Assembly: GCA_020466095.1 (NCBI GenBank)
Contig: CM035809.1
Span: 4,948,223 to 5,012,222, forward strand
Origin: Chlorops oryzae
Lineage: Eukaryota > Arthropoda > Insecta > Diptera > Chloropidae
Direction of reading: 5' to 3'
Length of the DNA: 64,000 bases
Shown here piece by piece: positions 9,430 through 20,078 of this stretch. Within the stretch, counting starts at the first letter, position 1; every line of letters starts with the position of its first letter. The position numbers and the translations under genes were made by a program. Under the pieces are notes generated by a model that searched no databases, was not told the origin of the DNA, and saw only the letters and a program-made list of their open reading frames with translations.

Positions 9430-10425
9430 ATTTGCGCCCTCGGACTTTTGTTCAATTTCTTTATGAAAACCCCCTTTTTTAACGCCCACATTTCAAATTT
9501 TTTTTTGAATTATTATCGGAGGCTTAAATAAACGCTCAAATTCTAAGTTTCATTCAAATATTTCGAAGAACTCCGATTTTGAGGCAGTTTTGGGATTTTT
9601 GTGACAGACCCTAGCACTGAAAGTACCTATAATAATGGACCGAGATAATGGTGGAATAGAGATAATGGAAGAAAATTTTTAGGAAGGATGATTATGGCTA
9701 CAAAGGAAGCATAAGTGCCAACATTCATTCAAGTCCCATTTGAATTTCGGGTGTAGGAGGCAATTTTCAAAAAACTACCTTCGGCCACGCCCAATTTCCA
9801 ATTTTTGGAAATTTAATAACTTGGCTTTATATATTTTCAACTATCAAATTTCATCAAAATATCTCGAAAAACTCCGGTTTTAGAACAGTTTTTGTGATTT
9901 TCATAACAGACCCTAGTACTGGAGGTACCCTTAAAAATGGTCCGATCGGGTCCATTCTCGAACTTGTTCCTACTCATGTCCCAGTGAGTACATATACCAA
10001 ATTTCGTCGAGGTAGCTCAACTCCTTCGATAAGAAAACTGTATACAGACAGATGGCTAAATCGAATCTCCTGGTGACGCTGATCATTTCTATATATATTA
10101 TGGGCTATCTCGACTGGTTCTGGGCATGATACAAGAAAACAAGATAGCGCCACTTGAGAGAGGAAACGTCACAAACTCAAAATCGCGATTCGTTGTTGTT
10201 GTTTCCCATGTTAAACCGGCTTTTTACTTTTTTGAATAGCATGGGAAACAACAACAATTTCTCGCTCAGTGACGTCACAAACTCAATTTTCGGCTCTCAG
10301 AGAGAGCCTCAAAATAGCGGTATTGAAGTGGCGCTATCTTGTTTTCTTGTATCATGGTTCTGGGTGTTACACACAACCACACAGACACAATATACCCTCG
10401 ACACAGAGTATGACGGGTATAAAAA
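9430..10425 (+). mobile_element. DINE-1/mini-me-like interspersed repeat, copy A (interrupted)
   Basis: This shares long stretches with 23470-24308: GACAGACCCTAG.ACTG, TAACAGACCCTAGTACTGG, GGTCCGATCGGGTCCATTCT and a GACA/GACG-rich plus TATATATA segment. It ends in the hairpin ATACCCTCGACACAGAGTATG..GGGTATAAAA. Internal GTCY-type and TA microsatellites with a terminal hairpin are hallmarks of mini-me/DINE-1 (Helentron-associated) elements of flies. A P-like MITE (10125-10356) interrupts it. Left boundary is approximate. Confidence 0.6.
10125..10356. mobile_element. 232-bp P-superfamily MITE with 8-bp target duplication
   Basis: The terminal inverted repeats are 31 bp and perfect, starting CATGATACAAGAAAACAAGA at both ends. 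They are flanked by an exact 8-bp duplication GTTCTGGG (10117-10124 and 10357-10364). The uninterrupted target can be read in the related repeat at 24239-24250. P elements have 31-bp TIRs starting CATGAT and 8-bp GC-rich duplications, so the match is specific. An internal 18-bp inverted pair (10193-10210, 10240-10257) and a 15-bp direct repeat (10166-10180, 10272-10286) add structure. There is no transposase. Confidence 0.85.
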
Positions 10426-10619
10426 GCTTCAAGAAGATGTCGCAAAAAGTGACGAAAGTGAAAGAAAGTCGAAGTTTTCGCTGTGTAAACGCTAAACGGA
10501 CTTCAAAGGAGAATTTTCGAAAACTTCGAGCAACTACTTATTTCCCCAATGTAAACACGGAAATTAAAATAAAATAACCAGAATAAGAATTGACGGCTTA
10601 TTCATAAAATGTTAATTTA

Positions 10620-10870
10620 ATTGCAAGCTACTTGATTCCATGGCTCTGGGATGCGTGTTATGCTCTTGATCCCGAGGTTCGATTCCCGGCACAGGCGAAA
10701 CGGAGTGTAATGTTCCAAGCCTATAACTGGTTTTTCAAAAATCGCATGATTGGGACACACTACAAAAAAAGACATACACTCACACAAACACAAGAAAACC
10801 CCTCGTGGTATCGCAGGGGGCCGGTAAACGGCCTAAGTGGCATCCACTCCAACATAAAGATAGTCTACAT
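10620..10870 (+). mobile_element. tRNA-derived SINE-like unit
   Basis: An A-box-like TGGCTCTGGGATG near 10639 is followed about 35 bp later by GAGGTTCGATTCCCGGC (10674-10690), which contains a perfect RNA polymerase III B box. The T stem is imperfect and no clean cloverleaf forms, so it is not a tRNA gene. A non-tRNA body follows. Boundaries and target duplication were not resolved. Confidence 0.45.
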
Positions 10871-11515
10871 TTGGATTAGAACTCATCACTACGGACTTTA
10901 TTATATTTGTTAATTTATTTACAAAATGAAATGTAGAAATGTTAAGATTAAAAGGTTTGTTGTTCCTCATATACATGTATATGGATGGGTCAAGAGATTT
11001 TTATATTTACTTTATCTTTTTTATTATATTAAAATTATTTTTAAAAACTTCTAACAATATTTTATTTAAAAAACTCTCGGTATAATTGAATCATTTCGTT
11101 ATAAAACAAAAGCATTGTTAACGATCTCAAGGCCGGACATTCACTTACTGCCAGTTCTAAGGCAACAATGCTAAATATGGTGTAAGAAAAATTTCCAATG
11201 CCGTGCACTAACGCTTACACGGCATTACCTTATCCTTTATATGAATGTAAATAACGATGCTTTGCGACTGGCAGCATGTGCTAACATGAGGAATTCTGAA
11301 AATGATTAATTTTTATATTTTATTGTTAGATTAGATAAATTAATAACCGTTGGAATAGGTTGTCGCAGTTCTCATATTCTTTCGTGTGTTGCACGGACCA
11401 TGCTTTGAAATGCTGGATTAATTGCAGAGATGCACAATAAATGTTTGAACGTACAGTACAGTGTTTTTGTTTCATGGACTCCTCGTAGTTGCCTTCACCA
11501 TTTATTTGAGCAGAG
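10871..11515. other. AT-rich spacer
   Basis: No credible gene. The minus-strand frame at 11326-11553 overlaps the inverted repeat at 11516-11549 and has no splice or family support. Confidence 0.4.
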
Positions 11516-11645
11516 AAATGAATCATCGCCTCGAATAACGTTGTAAGCGACAAATATTTTATGCTTTTTCTTTTTTTTTAACTTTCACTTTCAATAATAC
11601 TCTAGCCCTTTAAGCTAGCAAAAATGTGTTGATTTTGATCAACTC

Positions 11646-12385
11646 TTAAGGGGGTCTTCTCATTGAGCAACTTTTTTTTCGACTTTTTTTTTTGCATTTA
11701 TTTATAGCTTGGGTAGTTGTGAATATGCCCCTAAAAGGATTTTTTGAAATTCGAAATAGTTTAGAGGATATAGCCTTCTTTGTCGAGCAAGATCTGCGCT
11801 AAAACGAGTAATTTTTGCGTTGCTTCAAACTTTAAACGCGTTTATCTCGAAACCACGTTTTTCGAACTGGCGGCCATGATATCTCCAGTTCAACTGAACC
11901 GATTTTCATGAAACAAAGTGGAATCGACGCAGAATTGTCACCATTCTCGGGTGAACCTCGACCATAATTTTAAAAAATTTTTTACTATTTTTTTTTTACA
12001 CTAAACTACAAAAAAAAGCCCGAAATTGAAATTTTTTTTTGAATGGCCGCCATTTTGTCAAAAAAAAATCACAAAATTAAGCTTGAGGTTCACCCGAGAA
12101 TTACATCTATACTGATTATAACCCCGTTTTTTTTTCCATTTCGGACGCTCCGGAGACCCGGAATCGTGGCCGCCGTGACGGCACCTTTTTTTTCACCACC
12201 AACTTTGAAGTCTCATTACTTTTTGAACAGCCCACGTATCGAGGCAAAAAAAATTTTTTTATTTACTTTGAACCTTTTGTAATACAATAAATAAAAAAAG
12301 TTTTCAATTATTCTTTGCGTTTTCAAATAAGAATTTTTTTAAAAAGGGTCCAAAAAACGGGTTTTCAATGAGAAGACCCCCTTAA
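11646..12385 (+). mobile_element. 740-bp TTAA-flanked MITE, copy 3
   Basis: Full length, with TTAA at 11646-11649 and 12382-12385 and the same termini, internal 16-bp inverted pair and GC-rich block as copy 1. Its right TTAA is shared with the neighbouring 174-bp MITE. Confidence 0.88.
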
Positions 12386-12558
12386 GGCTGTAGTACATGA
12401 GATGTTAAAAGCCACATTCATATGTAGCTCTGACATCATTTTGACGTCAGAAAGTTTTTAAAATGGCTACATATAGTGTATTCAAAAACTTCCTGACGTC
12501 AAAATTACGTCAGAGCTACATATGAATGTGGCTTTTTACATCTCATGTACTACAGCCT
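12385..12558. mobile_element. 174-bp near-perfect palindrome MITE, TTA duplication
   Basis: Two 66-bp arms (12385-12450 and 12493-12558) are inverted repeats with only about three mismatches. They start AGGCTGTAGTACATGAGATG. TTA is present on each side (12382-12384 and 12559-12561). The 3-bp TTA target fits PIF/Harbinger (Tourist-like) MITEs. It inserted exactly into the right terminal TTAA of copy 3, so it is younger than that copy. Confidence 0.8.
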
Positions 12559-12690
12559 TTAGACATTTCTCAACATTTTAGAGCATTAAAGAAGTGAAAT
12601 TGACTTTGTTCGTACTGCCTGACATGACAAATTTCCAAAAATGTTAAAATTTTCGCTTACAACTTTATTCGAGGCGATGATTCAAATGAA

Positions 12691-13678
12691 GAAAGTCATT
12701 TTCAAAAATAACGAATCATTTACGAAGAAAATGGTTCTCCGTGTATATGGCTTCTTTGATTGCATTGAAGGAGCAATTTGCTTTTATTGAACATCTCTAC
12801 ACGTCTCTTCAATTCTCGGTATCTTCTGTAGATATGACATTTTTAATAATCGAATTTTTTTAATCGAATCGAAACATTGAATTTATGGTCGTTAAATATC
12901 TCTCGATTTTCATATTGGATGCCATAGTTTTGAAGTTAAAGAAGCGCTATTAGACCGCAACCGATGTCACATGAACATATAGATCTTAAAACTGAAGAGC
13001 GTCAGCTTCAATTGTTTCCTTTTATTTTTAGCCTTTATGGCATAAACGAAAAAGCTTACAAAATGTTATGGCATCACTGCCAAATTTTAGGCTGGACTTG
13101 GGTTCGAATTCTTAACAATTATCGTATTTTATAATGTTATAAGTATATGTATTTATAAGTATGCATACAATTTGCTTTTTTTGTGTTTATATAAAATACA
13201 ATGCTAAAAATTAACTTTTTAAGATAGTCGAGTATAAAAGTATTTTAAGTTTATACTAAGATGTTACATTTCTATTGATGAAGATCGTTAAGGAGTACAA
13301 GAAAGTAAAAGCATTTTTTTAAAATTTTAAAGCTATATAATTTTCATTTTTTACTAATTTTAAGTCTCATTAGATTTTAATTTTTCGTCAAATAATGAAT
13401 GAATGTGGCTGAAAAAAGATTTGAATTTTTTTAAAAAAGGGTATAAACATTTCGAAATTTTGTATGATCAATAGTTTTGATTCAAAACAGTTTGGATTGA
13501 TGTTTTTAAATAAAAAGGTTTAATTTAATTTTAATACATCATCAGTAATTATTGATTTCGAAGAAGGGTAATTGCTTTTCGTCAGATCTTTATCGTATTT
13601 GTGTGTGTGTGTGTGTGTAAATCAGTGATAAACAATTCAAAGCATTTCCCGTAGTCTATCCAACTTTCCTGGAATAAT
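12691..13678. other. AT-rich spacer with a GT microsatellite
   Basis: No gene seen. A short GT run lies near 13602-13618. Confidence 0.4.
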
Positions 13679-14268
13679 CCAGCAAACACAAGTTAAATGT
13701 TTGAGATTTTTTTTTTGTTCTCAAATTTGAATTCAAATGTGATTTTCAAATAATTTTCAAATCGAGAAATAATGTTTGATATTAAACATTGAGTAATCGA
13801 TATAAATTGTTAGAATACAGCTTCCGATGTTGAGTTTTCCGGTGTAACGAATTCACTTTTCTCGAGACTAAAATTCTCCTTTTTAAATAGATAAGGTAAT
13901 GAAAATGATTGGTATGGGTCAAATACCCATTCCCCATCAAATTTCTTCACCCAAATATTTAAAAAAGAAGAAGTTTACTGTCGAGAAAAGTAAGCTCACC
14001 GGGAATATTCAGAATCGGGATGTACATGTTTTTCACTAATTATAATTACAGTTTGAAAATCACATTCAAAAAAGGTTTGAAAACAACGTTTAATATCAAT
14101 TTGAGAATAAATCTTTTGTTTAAATTTGAGAACAAAGTCCCCCCTTTTTGTTGAGAATGCTATGCATTCTCAAATGAATCTCAAATTGATATCAAACGTT
14201 TGGCACTTGATAAATACATTTGTTGTCAGATCATTCTCGACTCATTCTCAAACCTCAATGTTTGCTGG
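13679..14268. mobile_element. CCAGCAAAC-terminus repeat, copy A, with a nested MITE
   Basis: The ends are CCAGCAAACA and TGTTTGCTGG, flanked by AAT on both sides. Shared with 48523-48955 are TTTGAGAACAAAGT, TTGAGAATAAATCTTTTG and TTTGAAAATCACATTCAAA (in opposite orientation). The CCCGGG-family MITE at 13821-14022 interrupts it. AT-rich, no coding capacity. Confidence 0.6.
13821..14022. mobile_element. CCCGGG-family MITE, copy 2
   Basis: The core matches 26691-26894 closely: AAATTCTCCTTTTTAAATAGATA, GGTATGGGTCAAATACCCA and CCCATCAAATTTCTTC, each given here in part. The termini are diverged forms of the AATATTCCCGG.. / ..CCGGGAATATT pair. Confidence 0.65.
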
Positions 14269-14518
14269 AATGGATGCTATCAATATTTTATAGGAAAATT
14301 TGGTTCAATGTACGGAAAAAATAAATCTTACGGGCCGTTAAGGGTTTCAGGAAAATAGCAATCTGAAATATACAGCATTTAATAGACATCTATGAATTCT
14401 TTATAGCTGTTTATTTCATTTAAAAAGGTCACCCCACTGTCCAGATCTTAGCCCTATTCGGAATTTATGGCAAATTCCAAGAAAAAGGGCGGCTCAAAGA
14501 TATGAAAGTCGAGGTGAT

Positions 14519-14941
14519 TATTATTATTATTATATGGGGGCTCTGTGCGCACCGCGACCCATAATGAATCTATTGTGCTACCCCCAGGGTTGTCTTAATT
14601 ATTTATCCTTAGGCTCTTTATATATTTGAGCACTGTGGACGGTTTTAAGACAGACCAAAATTTGTAGGGGGCGACAAGCGCCTCCCCAAAGTTGAGGATT
14701 CTGCGGCTGGCCAGAGATGGACAGTCACAGAGAATGTGTTCTGGCGTTTCTTCATCCATTTCACAGAACCGGCATTTCGATTCGTTCGATAGGCCTATCT
14801 TTTTGAGATTGATATCTCAATTTGCAGTGCCCTGTGAAGTATTCGGTAAGGATCTTTAAATCTTTTCTTCCGAGATACAGTAATCTCTTGGAGATTAGTT
14901 TGTTGGGAGTGATGAATCTTTTGGCCTGTCTTTGACCTTCG
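14519..14941 (-). mobile_element. 5'-truncated I/jockey-type non-LTR retrotransposon
   Basis: The minus strand encodes the end of ORF2: TGHCKLRYQSQK, then after a frame change CRFCEMDEETPEHILCDCPS and a stop. It ends in a (TAA)-type tail (ATTATTATT on the plus strand at 14518-14533). A 13-bp duplication AAGTCGAGGTGAT flanks it (14506-14518 and 14942-14954), which fixes it as a single truncated insertion of about 423 bp. TAA tails are typical of the I clade. Confidence 0.85.
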
Positions 14942-14954
14942 AAGTCGAGGTGAT

Positions 14955-17900
14955 ACTGCGTTAAAAACTTTTTGTTGCACAAATGTGAGAAAAACTCAAG
15001 AAACCAAAAAAAAAAAAAAAAAAAAAAAATAAAATAAAAACAATGCTATCGATGTAAAACCGATTAACAGCTGTTATTTCTCTAATATAATTTTTATTTT
15101 TGTTTTCAACTGAAATTGAAATAAATCGTCCAATTTTAGGATTGTCCATCCAAAATTTTACTGTTATAGAATTTTGTCAAAAAACTTGGATTTGCGAATA
15201 TCAATTTTGCATACTGTATATAAAATTGAATATTTAAGCTCAATTATAAACAGTTTTGAATGATTTTCTTTTAAACCCCTTAAACACCAATAAAAATGTA
15301 ACAGCCTCAATAAAAGAACCCATGTACAAAATCATCGATAGATTATTCGTTTTAAGTATTTAAAGTTAATATATGTTTATTTATTGGTGTATATCTATAT
15401 ATATATATATTTGTCAATTTTAATCAATTAATATCGAATTGAATATTTCAACTTTTATTCAAGTTGTTTATATTTTTCGCGTTTTTTTTTTTTTTTTGTT
15501 TTGTTAAATATAAAGTTTTTTCACACCGCACGTTCCTGCCTACGATTTGTTCATTGTTTTTTTTTTTTTTTATAAATACGTTTCTATAGATTACGCTATA
15601 ATTAATTGTGTTCCTTTAGATTTTTTATTCGTTTACAAATTTTAATGCTAATTGGTAATTGCAATGGTATCACGAATTGAAACGATTGAAAATTATTAAA
15701 AACTTAGCGATTTTGACGGTAATTTTGTCGTTTCAAAATAATTTCAAATAATTTTCAATTCAAATATGGGCTCGATATGTTCTCATTCGATTATTTATTC
15801 TCAATTTTTGTCTTTAATGTGTGTGACGAGTGTGTTTTGTGTCTAGTGATTGTAGAAAAATATTGTTGTGTATGCAAAATTATTTTTAAAAAAATTAATT
15901 GAAATAATTCATAGTAAAATAATTAACATTTATAATAAATAATAATTATATTGAAAATCATGATTAAAACTAATTTTATTTCAATTTATACATTGTAATT
16001 GCATGTTTGAAAAAATAAATACTTAATTTAACAGTGTAATTTGTATTATTGTTTTAATTGCATGATATAAAACAAAAAATATTGTTATATTGATTGTCTT
16101 AAAATTATATTTTTGGAAGTGTACAAATTAGATTAAAAAATTTCGTGATATCAATTTTAAAAATTGAAAACATGAAATATAACTTAATTATATTAAACTT
16201 AATGCTGTATAAAAAATTATGATCTGTCTCTAAAATTTGCGATTCCATTTTGCTGGAATGTTGTTAATACAAATGTTAATTGAAAAAATGTGGATACAAT
16301 TCTGTCGAAAATGAAAATATGATTGTTAAACAAAATTCATGAAAACACTTAATTGCTGAGTTTTAAAGATTATGATTTCTCTGCAAGAGCCACTATTTTA
16401 CTGATTCCTCTTTCACCTGAACCAATGTTGTTTTATGCCCATTAAAATGTTTACTCCGATGGAATATCAATCGCTGATTGAAAAGTTGACTGGGTGGAGC
16501 CAGAAAATCGAATAGTGTAGTTCATTGCCGAACTTGTTCAAACGAAAAATTCACTTGAAAAGACCGAATAGAATTGACAACTCTAAAATTTGATTTGCCA
16601 TTTGCCTAAGATTGTAGGGGGAAGCTCTGTTACGTTTAAATATTTTCTAAATATTTATAAAAAAATGGCAAAATTTGTGGAAGTAACAACTTATGCTTTT
16701 TTTATGGGAATAATCATCAGTTCAAAAACACAGCTTCATTGGAGTATTTGGGCAATATGCCAACTGTATTGACTTAGACAACGTCCAATAAATTTGAGGG
16801 ATAACGGTTTTGGCACAGGAGAAGAAGATAATTAACTGACAACTTGGCTGTTATAAGTTACTGAGCTGAAATAGTAAAAATAAATAAAAGTTTTCTGATA
16901 AAACTCATGCTCAATCAGAATTTATTTCGAGTATAAATCATATTTAAATAACAATTGTAAAAATGTGTAATATCAATAAAATTTCGGTAAGATATAAAGA
17001 AAAATATACAAAAAAATAATTCGAATGAAATCAATAAATTAAATTTATCTTAAAATATAAGAAATACACTACAAAATAGGAATACAATTGTGATTAACAA
17101 AATAGTATAAAAAAAAAAAAAAATGAAGCAGTATACAAATAAAACTTGTAAAATTATTTAACAATTGGAGGTGTTTGGCTTTGAGTAAAAATATGAGTTA
17201 AAAAAGTATTAAAGGTATTTTTAATTAGGGACTACTCTTTTATTGTACTTCACTATACAGAAAGAATGAGTTACTAGAAAAAGGAGCGGTCCTTCTGTAG
17301 GATTGCATCGCGTTGGTTTTTTTTATTACTCTTTTTCGATAGAATCTAAAGAGGACCAAATTCACTTCAATGTCCTTTTACTACAAACCCTTCACTTTTG
17401 GAAATTCATTTCGTAATTTTTTTTTGAAAATACTACAGTTTTCTTGAAAAATATTTGTACATTATTTTATGAAGAAAAGGTATAAAAATTTGGAATTGGT
17501 GAAGTTTAGGGTATTGACCCTTCCTATGAAACTATAAATTTCTTTTAATTCAAAGTGATAATTGAATGAAAATGAATATTTAAAAAAAAAAAAAGCTGTT
17601 TCAATATATCTGTGTCTTTCTGCTTCGATTTCGATTGCTAATATTGCTTTTTTTTACGATATTCGGTCCTAAAAGTTCTTAAATTTTTATATATAATTTT
17701 TTTTGTTTATATATTTATATATATAATTGTATATATATCTGATACGTCTTTGTGTAAATATTCGATTTCGAGTATATGAATACGCTAAACGGTTATACAT
17801 GGATATGCACGAGTGATGAGCGCACTACACTATAACATTTAAACATACAGTTCATATATACTTGATTCGTACAAGGATTTTGCTGCTTATATCTCAATTT

Positions 17901-20078
17901 TCAAATTTAATACACATAAAACTTTTGTATTAACTACCGAAAAAGCACTGTAAAAATTTCTTTTATCTGACGCATTTAAATATTTTAAAATTTATAAGAA
18001 TCTTGTAGCGATTTTAAATTCTCGCTGAGTATATTTTGTGTCGTGGTTTAAAAGAGTTTGAGTGCAAAATATGAAAATAAAAGTAGTAAAATAAAAAAAT
18101 CTCAATCTCAAAAAAGTATGCTATGAAAATTTTTCTTCGTCATCTTTGCTGAAAGACTTCGAAAGCTGTAAATTTAACAGTGTTACCTTGACTCAACTTA
18201 ATAGCATGACATTAATTAAAATAGTGAATTAACAAGGATCTAATCTTCAAAAGATCTATCAAAATTTTATCTAGACATTAATTTTTTAGTCTCTGAAATA
18301 TTTTCAATAATAATGTAATTTACGTTTAAATTCGACTCAATTCATTTAGTTATTCACTATTAGTGAAACATTATAAGAAGGAAAGTTTAGTAACCAATAT
18401 TTTGCTCTAAGGAATTATTATAGAGAAGAAAAAATTTTTAAAATCAGAGCTTTCTGTGTAGTTTTGAAATATATATCAGTTCTGATATTGCGAATCAAAT
18501 AAAAGTTTTTTAAATTGTTATTCATGTGTTAGAAGACATTTTTATATATCTTTGAATCTTTTTGGGTCCAGGACACCTCCAGATTGGAGGAACACACGAC
18601 ACAGAATGTCGTATCTGACTCGTCTAGCAACATACGAAGTTCTTAATTGTAATTTTGCTTACGCTTCTTCTCTGCAGGTTCTTAACTTTTACTGAGCCAT
18701 TTTGGTTCCCATTTGTTCCATATAAACTGAATTCAATCCATATAAACTGAATGAAATCAACTTCTTCCTTAGGTAAAGTTACGATTCTAACTAAACTACA
18801 TTTAAGAATATGTTCACAACATTCTTAGCTCAAATTAAGTTTTAATTATCTCCCCTATATAAAAAATATTCAACAAATCGAACCAGATGTTATCTGTTAT
18901 GTAGCGTTTAGTTAAGTCTAACTTAGCCATAAGCCTCTTTGATAACGCAACTTACATCAATAAACAGGTGGTAAGATCTGTTCAATAAACTTTGTTTGGG
19001 AGTATTTAATAAAAACTTATTTGAACTTAAGAACCCATTAATTCGATAATGTGAAGTACAAAATGTTCTTAGCATACTTATTGGGATCGAGTAATTGGAC
19101 CTTAAAAAAATTATAATTAATTAAACAAAATCAAGTATTCAGGAGTCTAATGGAAACCGGAAATTGTTGCAGATCAAATTTGAAATCGATACAGTTTTCG
19201 TTTTGGTTTTATAGAGACAAACGTACCTATCAATTTTGAGACCGATTTAATTTTCGAAGTCGGTTTTTTTTTTATCGTTTTTAGGTGTTACAGAAACAAA
19301 CTTATAGATTTGATCATAACGAGCAGCGGATGGTTGACGGCTTTAAATGCTGCAGGTCCACTGACAACAGATGTAATCCTCCACCTAATTCTCTGGATCA
19401 ATCTTTCTTCCTCCAAACATTGCAACATCAAAAACGCAATTACTGCAGAACTAATATGTTTACTTTATGACAGACGCGTAATCTACCTTTTAAGGAATTT
19501 CTCGTTTTTGCTCCATTCTTTTATATGACAGCAAAACAGCTGTTTCATTTGTCGGTTTTATTCATCTTCGAAAATCGATTTTGCAATTTTCAAAAAGATC
19601 AAAATTGAGTCGTTTTCAAAATACCATTTAAAAACGTTATTGATTTAAATTCTGATTCTGATCAAATTCCGTATCGGTTTCCATAACAGCCCCGATTGGT
19701 CATATTTATCATTACAATAGTAGAATAAACGTTTTTCTGTTTTTATAAGTCAGAAAAACGTTTCGGTAAGAAAAATTTGTTGAGAAAATAAAAATGTATA
19801 AATAAAGAAATATATATATATATGAGTAAAGAGTCTTGTTAGTGTAGGCATGATTTTGAATGTGGCGTTATGTTTGCATGTATGTGTATACAGATGTGTC
19901 GAAAGGAATTTTATGAAGCTAAAAAAAAAAAAAAATCAACAGTTCTTTGTCTTGAATTTGATTTCCAGTGTATATGGGTAGTTAACTATACTTTTGTTTA
20001 GTTGTTGTTTTTTCCGTTTTGTTATTAAATAAGCTTACATGTCTAAAGAACGACGTCAGGCAGGTCGTGCGGCCTGGC
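14955..20078. other. Five-kb AT-rich gene desert downstream of the TMEM47-like gene
   Basis: No supported gene, RNA or well-bounded element. Homopolymers and TA microsatellites are abundant (for example 15397-15410, 17698-17735, 19811-19821). Part may be 3' UTR of the TMEM47-like gene, whose stop lies at 20079-20081 on the minus strand. The stretch 19140-19700 carries loosely inverted repeats (GAAACCGG.. / CGGTTTCCATAAC) related to those at 55609-56672. Confidence 0.45.

Larger units (their letters stand above)
11516..12690. repeat. Inverted repeat enclosing two nested MITEs
   Basis: AATCATCGCCTCGAATAA at about 11522-11539 recurs inverted as TTATTCGAGGCGATGATT at about 12665-12682, with similarity extending to roughly 40 bp on each arm. 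Between the arms lie MITE copy 3 and the 174-bp MITE. The arms probably belong to an older element into which the others inserted. Confidence 0.5.

Noticed and set aside
10632..10913. 93-codon frame over the SINE-like unit
   Set aside because: It spans the polymerase III-type boxes and has no protein features.
13520..13545. Second hammerhead from CTGATGA on the minus strand
   Set aside because: No GAAA after a stem II and no pairing arms.
16590..16772. 60-codon frame in the 15-20 kb desert
   Set aside because: Isolated, AT-rich, no splice partner or family.
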